In this document: positions 22,104-33,063 of the stretch, one piece after another | Layout: every line of letters starts with the position of its first letter | Numbering within the stretch: position 1 is the first letter of the stretch | NCBI RefSeq assembly: GCF_030272615.1 | Contig: NC_081414.1 | Span: 6,521,001 to 6,585,000 of the forward strand | Reading direction: 5' to 3' | DNA from: Cryptomeria japonica | Taxonomy: Eukaryota; Streptophyta; Pinopsida; Cupressales; Cupressaceae | Length of the DNA: 64,000 bases | Position numbers and translations under genes: made by a program | Notes under the pieces: generated by a model | What the model was told of the DNA's origin: nothing | The model's database searches: none | The model's input: the letters and a program-made list of their open reading frames with translations, nothing else

Positions 22104-22796
22104 TTCTCTACTCTGTCTTGGTTCACTACTGGTGCTTGCTTCTTTTCCTTTTATGGATGGTACAACAAAAGCTTTGAAAGCTGATTCAGTCTTTTGAACA
22201 CTGCCATCAAAACTATTTAGCTCTTAGGCTGTCAACTTTGCAATGATGGAGTCTACGGATACCTTAGTCTTGTCCATTGATCTCATCTCATGAATAGTAG
22301 CAACCATTATTGCATAGACCGGTAATAAGGATCTCAGAACTTTGGTTACCATAGTGGAATCTTCCATTTTACCACCTTCACTCTTGATATCTCCGACAAC
22401 ATTTTTGATTCTTATTCCATACTGTTGAATAGTCTCACCTTCAACCATCTGCATGTCTTCAAACTTCCCTCTAAGGCTTTCTTCCTTAGCTTGTTTTTCA
22501 TGCTTGTCACCGCCCTAGATATTTTCAAGAGTATCCCATACTTCTTTGGGATTTACTTTATCTTGGACATCAATAAACTCAATGTCAGATAAACTACTAA
22601 TTAGGGCTTCCATGACTTGCCCATTCTCCTGCATCTCTCTCTTTTGGTCATCAGTGAGAGTATCAGTAGGGGCAACATAAGCATTCTCAACATAGCTCCA
22701 GTGTTGAGCACCCATGCTTCTGATGTATATCTTCATTCTATCTTTCCATATATTAAAATTATCTCTGTTGAACTTCGGACCTTCCCTCTTCATCAT
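22104..22796 (-). pseudogene. Copia A gag
   Basis: Starts MMKREGPKFNRDNFNIWKDR (residues 1-20), the typical copia gag N-terminus in which a short acidic/aromatic stretch precedes NxxxWK. It continues YIRSMGAQHWSYVENA and NPKEVWDTLENI, then a stop, then GETIQQYGIRIKNVVGD and VLRSLLPVYAIMVATI, another stop near 22222, then linker to the zinc knuckle. Same frame throughout, so decay here is by nonsense changes only. Gag forms the particle that packages element RNA. The start lies about 55 bp downstream of the primer site. Confidence 0.88.
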
Positions 22797-22853
22797 TAGA
22801 CTGGGATCTTTTCCTCATGCGGTTAAGCTTATAACACAAAGGACCTGGAGGAT

Positions 22854-22865
22854 GCTCTGATACCA
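22854..22865 (-). promoter_or_regulatory. Copia A primer-binding site
   Basis: The minus strand reads TGGTATCAGAGC two bases after the LTR end (GGGTTATCA). Initiator-Met tRNA type. Confidence 0.92.
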
Positions 22866-22867
22866 AT

Positions 22868-24305
22868 TGATAACCCAATGATGAACGAATAGTACCAAAC
22901 CGGTACTGAGAGGGGGGGTGAATCAGTACAGAAAAAAACACATTCCTAAAACTGGTTTGTTAGCAGACATTGTGCTTTGGCAGACAAACAGTAACACCGG
23001 TCTTAAACAGAGTATAACCGGCAAAACCCAGAATAACTGAGACAAGCATAAACTGGTTGACACTTATCTTTTCATACAATCTAATACTTCATTTCCATTT
23101 CACCCTAGTGCATGAACAGGTAATCTATCATAAAAAATATATAAACAGCTAGATCAACATGATTTACCTTCAAACACAAATCACTTAAACCATCACATGA
23201 ATAACACCACACATGACACACAGTTTTTCACATGGAAACCCAACTGGGAAAAACCACGGTGGGGATGAATACGCACAAGCTGTTTTTGAACTCTTTAGAA
23301 GTCCGCTCTATTAGGAGCCTTGTCCAGTTAAAGACTGATACAATAGGTTCTGTTAGGAACCGATCCTGTTAGGGATCACCCGGTTAAGAGTTAAACCCTG
23401 TTAAAGGTTACCTTGTTAGAGGATTTCAAGAACTCAATGGTTTTGAGTCACCCTGTCAAAGGATTTATAGTGAGCCAGTTAAAGCTACCCTGTTAAGGGA
23501 TTTCCCAACTATTGAAGTGGTTAGAGATCAACAGGTGTTACAATGATCTGGTAACAACACTCAATGCCAATGCAGATCCACTTTAGCTCCTCTTCACCTT
23601 CTGCACTTACACTTTGTAGGTATCACTTCTCTCCTCTAGTCTGGCAAGAATCACATATCTCTTCACTTGGACACACACACACAACTTTTGCCAACAACCT
23701 CAGAAAGAAACACAACATTGACCTTATAGGAAACAGATAGGTCAGTAGCATAAACCCTAAACCCTAAACCTGTTAGGTTAAGCAATTCAAATGGTTCAAT
23801 CTTGACTGTTGAGCACATTGCATTAAATGCAACAGTCTTGAACCGATCTCAAGACGTTCTCCATCGTTCATTTTCCACCGCTTTCATGGTGGCTGATAAC
23901 CCATCACACGTTTTCTTTGTTTACAGACTTCGCACATTCCTGAGGTAGATAGGAACAATCTCCTTCATACAAGATCCTTCACGCGCACAAGACTGACGTG
24001 GCAACATGATCTATTCACCATTACAATGATAACTCATCACACAAAGTCACCAATTGAGTCACACAGGCTTGAAGAACTTCAACCGGAAACCCTGAAGTTG
24101 AGACTACCAACCGGTAGTCATACAAAGCTTCCATGTACCGGTTCCCATATCAACATGCCAGTTCACCTTGAACAAACACACCGCTTCACTTTGCCACATA
24201 TACTAGTTCACAATGTTATACCGGTTCTCTCTTCTTCAGCATATTGACATCAATGACAACATACACTGTCATCATGTCCTCATACCGATTCACATAATGC
24301 CAACA
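22868..24305 (-). repeat. Copia A 5' LTR (1,438 bp)
   Basis: Partner of 12073-13515. Contains a 7-G run near 22911, the CCCAACTGGGAAAAACCACGG block (about 23239-23260), iterated GTTAAGGG motifs (about 23320-23510) and two telomere-type CCCTAAA units (about 23751-23771). As 5' LTR on the minus strand it would have driven element transcription leftward. No clear TATA box was picked out. Confidence 0.93.
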
Positions 24306-24310
24306 CAGAG

Positions 24311-25073
24311 GGCTTGTAGTGGTGGAGTCATGGGACCACCACCACCACCAGGATCAAAAAGAGGATGATGGACACAGGATCCAGGGGCTAGGCCTTTAGG
24401 AGCTTAGATTTCATCGAGGCCTACCGACTCCGAGGGAGGGATTTCATCATAGCTCTCTTTGGTCCATTTTGCATCAGTTTTGTATGATGAAGTAAACACC
24501 TCTAGGTCATTTTATAGTCATATGATTTTTTGGACATCATTGTATCATGAGACATTATTTTTTGATATATATGAGAGATATGATCTATTTTGGCATCAAT
24601 TATATGCATATGTTCTTATGTGATGCATTTATGATGTATGATACTATGTGTTTATGATGCGATGTTTCTATATGCCTTATCATATCTATGATGCTTATGG
24701 TGATGCAATTTATTCTATATGATGGTCTTATATATGATCTATGATACAAATGATCCTATGATGTGATGTTTATATCATGTAGGATGAATGACAAGTGTCA
24801 TGGAGAGAAAAAGCTAATGAATTGATTAAATAAATAAAGATCTATTTAATTAATACAAGTGGGATCAATTAAATAAATACAATATTTACTTAATTTAGGG
24901 AAAGGATATTTAAATAAATAAAAACATTTATTTAAATAGGGAAAGGCTAGAAAAGGATAAACTAATTAATTAAATAAATAGAAACCTATTTAATTAATAG
25001 AAGGCTTAGTATAAAATAATCAAATAAGTAAAATATTTATTTAATTATGATAGGACAATTTTAGGTGTCTACA
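24311..25073 (-). repeat. Probable E1 5' LTR and leader fragment
   Basis: Read on the minus strand from 25073 it starts TGTAGACACCTAAAATTGTCC, a start typical of Tat-type LTRs. It continues with AT-rich AATAAATA-type DNA and then ATGATG-rich text to about 24490. Between 24311 and about 24400 a short minus-strand open stretch (DPGGGGGPMTPPLQAL) may be a gag remnant next to the copia A duplication. The inner LTR end and the primer site are not identified, so the split between LTR and internal DNA is uncertain. Confidence 0.5.
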
Positions 25074-25545
25074 GTTCATATACACAACATGGAGTAGGAG
25101 CAAGCATACTCTTCATCACACCTCAAGAGGATTCAATTCCTAAATCATATTGTTTATCCTTCCCCTACACAAACAATATAGCATAATATGAGGCATTGGC
25201 AACATGACTATGGATTGCAGTTCAGTGGAAGATCTAAGAACTTCATGTTTTGGGGGACTCTCAAGTTGTAATCCATCAAATAAATGATGATTATCGGACC
25301 AAAGATGAAAAACTAATTCCTTACAAGAAAATGGTGGATGAATTCAAGAAGTACTTCATAGAGATAGTCTTTGAACAAATTCCAAATGAGAACAACTAAG
25401 CTGCAGATGCTATGGATACCATTGCTTCCTTGATCAACATGCCACATAATAAAACCTACCGTGAGTTCTTGGTGGATAATATTTTGGTCCCTGCATATGA
25501 GATCTCTCCTTCAAAATTAATATGTGTTGTTAGTCCCAATTCCCC
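25074..25545 (+). pseudogene. E2: Tat-like gypsy second RNase H remnant
   Basis: The plus strand begins abruptly inside the second RNase H at GSYTQHGVGASILFITPQED, then FPYTNNIA, YEALAT, LGDSQVVI, KKMVDEFKKYFIEIVFEQIP and YREFLVDNILVP. It aligns with the E1 remnant at 10010-9585 on the other strand. Stops interrupt it near 25182 and 25400. Sequence about 25505-25535 is the uninterrupted counterpart of the T1 insertion site. E2 has no RT to its left; its left end abuts the TG/CA-type LTR end at 25073. Confidence 0.8.
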
Positions 25546-26640
25546 TTGGTAAAACTACACCTTCACGATAACACCCTCCCACTTGACCTTTCCAATAACC
25601 AACGTCGTACCTTCATTCACCAATCCACCTATTACATCATCATAGCCAATAAACTTTATCAACAGGGTCTCGATGGTACTCTTCTTAGATGTTTAGAGAG
25701 TGACAAACCTCAAATCACATTGCGTGAAGTCCATAAAGGTATATGTGGGGATCACTCTAGTGGTCCAACATTAACTAAGAAACTTATGAGGATTGGTTAT
25801 TACTGGCCTACAATGAAGGACTCGTAACAGTTTGTCAGAAAATATAAGTAGTGCCAGATTCACGGAGACCTTATTCATGCACCAACACAAGAACTTCAAC
25901 CGATTGCTACTCCATGGACCTTTTGTCAGTGGGGAATCGATCTTGTGGAAAAGATTCACCCTCCATCTTCCAACAACCATAAATTCATTATCATAACGAC
26001 TAAATATTTAACAAAGTGGATTGAGGTTGTCCCTCTCACCCAAGTCATTGGTAAGAAGATTGGAACTTTCATCCTCAATTATATCATTTGTCGATATGGT
26101 GTTCCCTTCTCCATCGTCATAGACAATGGGCGTCCCTTCAAGAATCACAATGTTCGTGAGCTTTGTGATTGATTCCATATCCACAATCTCTTATCCACTC
26201 TATACTAGCCCTAAGGTAATGGTTAAGCTAAGGCATCTAACAAAAATATTCTCAAGATCCTTAAAAAGACAATCGATGACACTTTTCGCAACTAGCATAC
26301 CCAACTTAATCCTGCACTATGGGCCTATCGCGCAAGTATCTACATGCCTAGTAGAGCTACTCCCTATTCATTTTCCTATGGTGTTGAAGCCATCTTTCCC
26401 ATTGAGGTCGAGTTACCATTTTTATGGGTCTCTTTGCATGATCTCATCAGTGACAAAGACTACGAGGTCTCTTGTTTGCAAGATTTAGAATTGTTAGATG
26501 AGCATAGAAAAATTTCATTCAATCATCTCAAATCATATCAACAATATATGAGTCATAATTGCAATCACAAGGTAAAACCTCACACATTTGAGTCAGGTGA
26601 CTTGGTCCTAAGAGAAAAACCAAAAAATCAATAGGACAGA
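25546..26640 (+). pseudogene. E2: gypsy integrase remnant
   Basis: 25546-25827 carries the zinc-binding region (LREVHKGICGDHSSGPTLTK, RIGYYWPTMKDS). 25945-26172 carries the core: KFIIITTKYLTKWIEVVPL (the family has ATDY where this copy has TTKY) and VIDNGRPFKNHNVRELCD (second catalytic Asp in DNG). The GNG.AKASNK stretch near 26215 has Lys where the third catalytic Glu is expected. 26344-26634 is the C-terminal part: ATPYSFSYGVEAIFPIEVEL, HLKSYQQYMSHNCNHKV and GDLVLREKPKNQ. At least four stops or frameshifts inactivate it. Confidence 0.85.
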
Positions 26641-27809
26641 GAGAAAAGGGGCAAGTTTGAACCAAATTGGCTTGGGCCTTATGTCATCATAGTAGTCTAT
26701 GTATTAGGTGCATAAAGTTATCAACACCAAAAGGAGAACCATTGGATGATCCTATCAACAACATGCACCTTCGTAGGTTTTATACATAGCTTTTCAAAAT
26801 ATTTGATGTAGGGGCATTAGGAGCCTCATAAGCACACATTATGTCACTTTTTGGTTTTTAGTGTGTTTAGGTGTTTTGGGTATAATAAGGTCATTTAAGA
26901 CCATTTGGGATCATTTTGATCCATTTTTGAAGGGTTGGGGACAAGATGTTGAAAATTGTAAAAGTTGCACAAAAATTGGCAATGTTGCATAAAAAGCTGT
27001 CAAGAAAAACTGTCAAGTTGTCATATTTGTTGTAATGCTTAATAACTTGGTTAGTTGGTCAGTTATGAAGTTATAAAGGGTTTTTGATGCATAAATATGT
27101 GACCCCAAATTGAATTGAGGGGTTGGAGAATTTATGAATACGAAAAAAACTTCGTTTGGCTCTTGAATAGACTATTTTTGTGAGTGTTATTCTATATAAT
27201 AGTCTGAAAACATGCATTGTACGGTCTGTCCATACATAGTACAAACCTAAAATAACTTTGGAAAGTTAGATCTCTATCTTACCTTCCATTTTCAATTGGT
27301 TTGGTGAGAATTCGTGGTGTTTTTCTCAAGTTATAGCAAAAACACTAATGACTGCCATGTTTAATAGTTTTTTTTTCTTAAAGAACAATTTGAAAGAAAT
27401 GTGTGGTGTCACATTGTACGAATAGATAAAGGCCTGAAACCAATTGTAAAATTTTCTTCTATATTTTTAGTTTCAAATTCCATTGATTTGGTGAAATTTC
27501 ATTGATTTTTGAGTGAGTTATGACATTTTTTTCTCTTGACTACCTTGTTTTGAAACTAGGGTTTCCAACAAGAAAGAAAAATTCATATCTTTTGATTGAA
27601 CACTTAAAAATTGATAAAACTTGGTGAAAAAATTCTTTGCATTTCTTCCCAAGTTCCCACCAAAGGACAAAGAAAAGATATGAATACAAACACTTCATTT
27701 TGGTTCATTCTAATTGTTTTTATCAATTATAACAACTTGATTATATGAACCCATGGTGTAAGTGGTGCTTGTGTTTGAGATAGTGAAGTGTATCATGATT
27801 ATCATCTTT
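26641..27809 (+). other. Noncoding tail of E2 and unassigned leader-like DNA
   Basis: For about 130 bp the E2-E1 alignment continues (FEPNWLGPYVI, KSYQHQKENHWMI), ending the integrase tail. No polypurine tract or LTR start was found. From 26820 the DNA is AT-rich and repetitive in style; two degenerate related segments (about 27218-27360 and 27414-27545) share the order GTACG, CCATTxxxxTTGGTGA, GAGTTAT, GACTxCC. No coding. Confidence 0.45.
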
Positions 27810-29642
27810 TGAAGAACATAAGTGAACACTGAGAGGGGGGCCAAATCAGTGATAATCTAGAACTTCAATCTAGTCTGTGTGCAATTAAAAACAAAACTAG
27901 AATCATACACACACAAGGACAATTCACATAACACCATTAATTACGAGGAAAACCCAATGTGGGAAAAACCACAGTGAGAATAGTTGCTAGAATCTACTAC
28001 TCCAATCCATCCTCACAAAGAAATCACAGTTACAATATGTTTTTAGGGCACTGACCCAAGGAACACCAACTCAAGGAGCACCTACCCTTGCTCTGAGCAC
28101 CCATTCAGAGATACATAGTGATTCAATAAATAATTGATTACAATTACAGAAACCTTGTTACTAATGAGTTTTTTAACACCTATCTATTGGTTTGAGAGAT
28201 ATACTACCTTAACGATACTTCATCTTTGTCTCTCTGTCTCTACCTTTCTGTCTTTTCCAAACTGGTCTTCTATATTTGCTCGATTTTCCACCTCTTTCTT
28301 TTGCAATCACTTCTCTGATTTTGGCTCTGCTTCGTTTCTCAGATTTGCCTCTACAACACTTTCTTCTCTTAACTATTCAGTAATCACTGAATCAAACTTA
28401 TCCTACTCTTTGCTTCTATTTCAACAACCACCATACACTATGTCCACTGTTGATTTCATAAAGCACACATCACCTCCAAATAGTCAGTTGGATCATAACT
28501 CATCACATGCAGGACAACGGTTGTTCTTCCTCATTGTCATACCCCACAATCTGTACAAATTCCAATGTAGTTTGTAGATCATTCACTTATTTTGTAATTG
28601 ATTAGTAAATAGTTCAAGTTTCCAGATGCGCCATCATGTGTTCATGATCAACTTTGAATCTAAACCGTTGATCTGCTAGATTCAATAAGGAGGATTTAAT
28701 CATAATCGTCATCGTGGCAGTTCCAAGTGCCACATGATCTTTGTGTTTGTGAGCTTGCAATGTGTTCTCAATGTCTTCCTAAACTCCTCAATCTGCATCC
28801 AAGTCACTTGATCAAACTAGGTCAAACATCCACATGGACTATCAGACTGCACTTGTGGCATGCTCTGCAAACATGTTGCATGTATCAAGTTGACTCATTC
28901 CTATACAATTCCTCAAAGCTCTGTTGGTATAGCTTTAATTGTCGGGCTAACATCTCGCATCTACTTCGCCTTCACAACTTATCCCGATGACCTTGCGATG
29001 CCTTTGGTCCCTTTCATTGGCATGAGTTACTCTGATGAAATCCTCACCTTTGATTTCACTTATCGCCATAAGCTATCCCAAATGAAGAAGCTCCAAGCCA
29101 AATGACCACATATCGGAATAACCATAAGTATCGACATAGGAAAAACATGTTAAAACGATAGAACAAGTCATTTCGATGACATACTGCCAACTCACCTTTA
29201 TCGACATAAGTATTTCGAAGTGCATACCCATAGTCCTTCAACATATCGACATATGTTATTTTGATAAACTTACCAAGGGGTCTTCTTCTTTATTTTCCTT
29301 TATTGGAATAGCTTTTTCTACTTGGATAACATTTTTGACTTGTCCTAATCTTGTATATAATCCCAATGGTGTCCGTATCAGCATAAGATATCTTGATAGG
29401 AGGATTTCGTAATAGTTTAGTTCTATCACCATTGTAATAATTTATCATTTTGCCTTCAATAGTTATTCCGATAGATATCTGCGGTTTCCTGGTCGCCATA
29501 ACTATTCTGATGTGTGGCCCTGCTTTGGTATTCGACATTTTTATCCTGATAAGATCACATCTGCAACCTGCAACACTTGTTTCTCTGCATCCTCTTGGCA
29601 TCCCTGCAACACTTTTTGAAATCAATGACAATAATGCCAATA
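27810..29642 (-). repeat. Copia D 3' LTR (1,833 bp)
   Basis: Plus orientation TGAAGAACATAAG to AATGCCAATA; the last CA has become TA. It contains the GAGAGGGGGG tract (27831-27840), the CCCAATGTGGGAAAAACCAC block (27953-27972) and GGAGCACC iterations at about 28049-28105. Many differences from the other LTR are transitions. Confidence 0.9.
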
Positions 29643-29657
29643 ATCGCCCCCTTTGGC
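29643..29657 (-). promoter_or_regulatory. Copia D polypurine tract
   Basis: The minus strand reads GCCAAAGGGGGCGAT before the LTR, one base different from A, B and C. A second tract, TCAAAGGGGGAGAG, lies about 45 bp further into the element (29688-29705). Confidence 0.85.
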
Positions 29658-29881
29658 AGTGATGTCAACACACAAACCAGAGATATCTTCTCTCCCCCTT
29701 TGACAACAATGGAAAAGGTCATTCTCCAGCTAAGAAAGATGAACCATTATTACAAAATGAAAAGACAAGGCCACTACCGCTTACACAAACTCAGATCTTC
29801 CCCTGAGACCATACATAAGGTTCAAGGATAGGAATAAGTAAACCAATGAGCTCCCCCAAAACCATAGATTGTTGTAAACGC

Positions 29882-31315
29882 TTAAATGATAAAAGAAATT
29901 GGGACAACCCCCAATTTGAATCTTAGATATTCGAAAGTGTCCTTGGGCATAGGTTTTGTAAAAATATCAACCACTTGCTCACTTGTGCTTACATATTCAA
30001 CCTTGACTTCCTTATCAGCTACCTTCTCCTTCAAGAAATGATACTTAATTTCTATATGTTTTGTCCTTGAGTGCATGACATGATTATTGGAGATGTTGAT
30101 TACACTTGAATTGTCACATTTGATGGAGATTGGATCTGTATACTCTACCTGGATATCCTTGAGTGTTTTCTTCATCCAGAGAACCTGTGAACAACATGTA
30201 GCAACAACTATGTACTCTGCTTCAACAGTAGATAAAGAGATGGATTCTTGTTTCTTGTTGTGCCATGAGACTAATCTACCACCAAGGAAGAAGGCACCAC
30301 CACTAGTGCTCATCTTGTCATCAATACGTCTCGCCCAATCAACATTTGTGTATGCTTGTAAGATGAAATCACCACTCTTTGGATACCGTAGACCATAATC
30401 ATGTGTTCCTTGAAGATACTTGAAGATTCTTCTAATTGCTTTCACATGTGATTACTTTGGAGAAACTTAGAATCTAGCTACCATGCACACTGCTTGCACA
30501 ATATCAGGCCTTGAGGCTGTGAGATACAATAGGTTGCCAATCATGGATCTATACAAGGTTTGATCTACACTAGGTGACTCATCATCTTTCCTTAATTTGC
30601 ATCCTATCACCATGGGAGTACTAACATGTTTGCTATCATCCATTTGAAACTTCTTCAACATATCCTTAGCATACTTGGTTTGTGATATAAATATACCCTT
30701 TTCTAACTGAGAAACTTGCAAACCAAGAAAATATGACAGCTCTCCAAGCATAGACATCTCAAACTACATTTGATCAACAAACTCCTTGCATAGGGAATCC
30801 TTGTTGCTTCCAAAGATGATGTCATCTACATATACCACAATAATGATCATGTGATTACTTTTTGCCTTAAATTATAAGTTGCTATCATCATTCCCTTTTC
30901 TGAATCCTTTTTATTGGAAATATTTGTCTAACTTGGAATACCACGCCCTTGGTGGTTGTTTTAAACCATATAAAGCCTTTTTCAACCTACATACAAAACT
31001 CTCATCTTCATGTATCTGAAATCCTTCAGGTTGCTCTATGTAGACTTCTTCAAGATTTCCATTCAAGAAGGTAGACTTGACATCCATCTGATATACCTTA
31101 TATCCCTTACATGCTGAGAATGGCAAGAACATTCTGATTGCTTCAAGTCTTGCAACTGGTGAAAATGTCTCTTCAAAATATATTCCTTCAACTTGAGCAT
31201 ATCTATTGCATAACAATCTGGATTTGTTTCTTATTACCTTACCTTCCTCATTCATCTTGTTCCTATATACCCACTTAGTCCCAATGATATTCTTATCAGC
31301 AGGTCTAAGAACCAA
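29882..31315 (-). pseudogene. Copia D reverse transcriptase and RNase H
   Basis: Minus-strand 31315-30911: [70 protein letters not shown]. The region 30910-30760 is frame-broken but its DNA still encodes VYVDDIIFGSN-like text. 30757-30467: GELSYFLGLQVSQLEKGIFI and DSKHVSTPMV. 30445-29882: RNase H with YTNVDWARRID (family DADW), STVEAEYIVVA, CDNSSVINIS and DIFTKPMPKDTF. All in one frame apart from stops. The Asp of the first RNase H motif is Asn-Val-Asp, so one catalytic residue may be altered. Confidence 0.88.
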
Positions 31316-32112
31316 TTCCCATGTTTTGTTCTTTTCAATCTTCTTCCATTGCCTTCATCCACTTCTCACTCTTGCTGGCCTCATCATATGTATTGGGTTC
31401 CATCTCAGTCATAAGGCAACATTTTACTTGTTCATTATTTCTTGCATAACTTCTTCTTGTTTGCACACCTTCATTTTTGTCTCTTATAATTTGATCCTCA
31501 AGATGATTTTTCTAAACATACTTATTTGGTGTCTCTTCTTGTTCACTCTTAGATTGTCCTTCATCTTCAACATAAGGTTCTTCAATTTGATTTATTGTAT
31601 TTTCCCTTCCTTTGTGCAAGTTCTCATCTTTTCTAACATTCACACTCTCAACCAATCACCTTAGTCTTTTGTTGAAACACTTGTAAGCTTTGTTGTGAGT
31701 AGAGTAGCCCAAGAAGATGCCCTCATCGCATCTTGATTCAAAACTACCTAAACCATCTTCATCTCTTTTGATAAAGCATTTGCTTTCAAACAACTTGAAG
31801 TACTTGACAGAGGGTTTTCTCTCATACAATAGCTCATAGGGTGTCATTCTGCTGTTCATTCTTAGTTGAACTTTGTTTAGTGTATATACAACAATATGGA
31901 CTGCCTCCTTCTAGTATATATCAAGAAAATTTGCTTCATTTAACATAGTTCTTGCCATCTCTTTGACTGTCATGTTTTTCCTTTCTACAACACGATTTTG
32001 TTGTGGTGTCCTAGGGGCTGAATATTGTCTTTTGATTCCAGATCTTTCACAATAGTCTTCGAATACATTTGATGTGAATTCACCTCCATTGTCTGATCTG
32101 AGACATTTTAGT
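31316..32112 (-). pseudogene. Copia D integrase catalytic core remainder and C-terminus
   Basis: DNA at 32100-31960 still encodes LRSDNGGEFTSN-like text and PQQNRVVERKNMTVKE, so the third catalytic Glu is present although Gly is now Arg before it. 31859-31656 gives NSRMTPYELLYERKPSVKYF, FESKCFIKRDEDGLGSFESR and FLGYSTHNKAYKCF, the integrase C-terminal part. 31655-31316 is the linker to RT with stops. Two frameshifts separate it from the domains on each side. Confidence 0.82.
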
Positions 32113-32967
32113 TTACAACCACTTTCTTTTCAACCTTCTAAAAATTTTGAATCTTTCAAATGCCTGTGACTTGTCTTGCAAGAAGGTAACCCATGCCATT
32201 CTTGAAATATCATCAATAAGCTTCATGAAATATGTTTCAACATTTAGAGCTCTTGTTCTTGTAGGACCACATAGATCAGTATGCACAAGCTCTAAAGGCC
32301 TTGTGGTTGAGTACTCCTTTGCATTGAAGCTTACTTTAGTCTTCTTTCCTCTTAGACACTCATCATAGAAGGTACTTGTTGGTTTGTTAATCTGAGGTAT
32401 GTGCCTAACATACCCTCTCTTTCTCACTTTGATAAGATTATCAAAATTAGTGTGTCCTAGACTTTTATGCCATAGCCAGCTCTCATCAACTTGTCCGATC
32501 ATGCTTTGTGTTTCAAAACATTCTTTTAAGTTGTAGACATTTCCATCAGTCCTTTTTCCTTCTGCAATCAATTTACCATTGCTCTCTTTTCTGATTTCAC
32601 ATCCTTTTGAATCAAAAGTAAACTTGTATCCTTTGTCACACATTTGACTAACACTCAACAAATTGTGTTTTAAACCTTCCACATAGTATATATCATGAGC
32701 TTTTAATTTCCCATCTATGCTGAGAGTACCTTTGCCTCGTATTTTGATTGATGAATTGCCTCCAAACCTCATTGAGCCTCCATTCCAATCTTCAAGCTTG
32801 ATAAATTTCTTCTTATAACCAGTCATGTTTGAGAAATCACTATATACTACCCATAAGTTCTTCCTTTTAGAATGTAGGGCAGTTTGAACAGTCAAATTTG
32901 ACTTAGCCTTTTCCTTATCTTTTTCAACCCATACTTGTTTGGCTTCTTTCTTCTCGTCTGCTTTCAT
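32113..32967 (-). pseudogene. Copia D protease, pre-integrase and integrase N-part
   Basis: Frame order: KNLWVVYSDFSNMTGYKKKF, the protease site where the family has DSGCSNHMTG, so the catalytic DSG is now YSD; GGSMRFGGNSSIKIRGKGTL; VEGLKHNLLSVSQMCDKGYK; HHCC region WLWHKSLGHTNFDNLIKV; LELVHTDLCGPTRTRALNVE with the first integrase Asp; WVTFLQDKSQAFERFKIF. It lies in the same frame as gag upstream. Loss of the protease DSG alone would make the copy defective. Confidence 0.85.
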
Positions 32968-33063
32968 TTTCTAATCTAGACTAGCTTTAGGTTCCAAGAT
33001 TGACATTTTCTTCTTTTGCTTAGTTGTTCTAATTTTACAATGCTTTGCTATATGTCCAAGATT

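Larger units (their letters stand above)
12073..24305 (-). mobile_element. Copia A: full-span element with nested copia B, TSD CAGAG
   Basis: Both LTRs begin (plus orientation) TGATAAC and end TGCCAACA. CAGAG flanks the element at 12068-12072 and 24306-24310. On the minus strand the order is 5' LTR, primer site, gag, protease, integrase, RT, RNase H, polypurine tract, 3' LTR, typical of Ty1/copia. The gag-pol frame is split by stops, one frameshift near 20250 and the B insertion. A is a sister subfamily of copia C at 40706-48114: the proteins align throughout and the LTRs align with moderate divergence. Confidence 0.92.
4290..25073 (-). mobile_element. E1: Tat-like Ty3/gypsy retrotransposon, interrupted twice
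   Basis: Read on the minus strand, remnants of a pre-RT region (12072-11105), RT and RNase H (11104-10300), a second RNase H (10290-9585) and integrase (5536-4290) occur in pol order. T1 (5537-9579) and copia A (12073-24305) are inserted in it, each with a perfect 5-bp duplication. The GDSQLVI-type second RNase H after a degenerate first one is the hallmark of the Tat/Ogre group. A likely 5' LTR lies at the right end (to 25073). The left LTR is not recognised, and gag is almost wholly missing. All coding parts have stops and frameshifts. Confidence 0.75.

Noticed and set aside
23751-23771. Interstitial telomere as a chromosome fusion scar
   Set aside because: Only two CCCTAAA units, and the same units occur at the matching place in a copia C LTR. 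They belong to the LTR.
24290-24310. CRISPR-like or host tandem array near repeated CACC at 24330
   Set aside because: It is a short (CCA)n run of about six units next to an insertion site. There are no spacers, and the context is eukaryotic.
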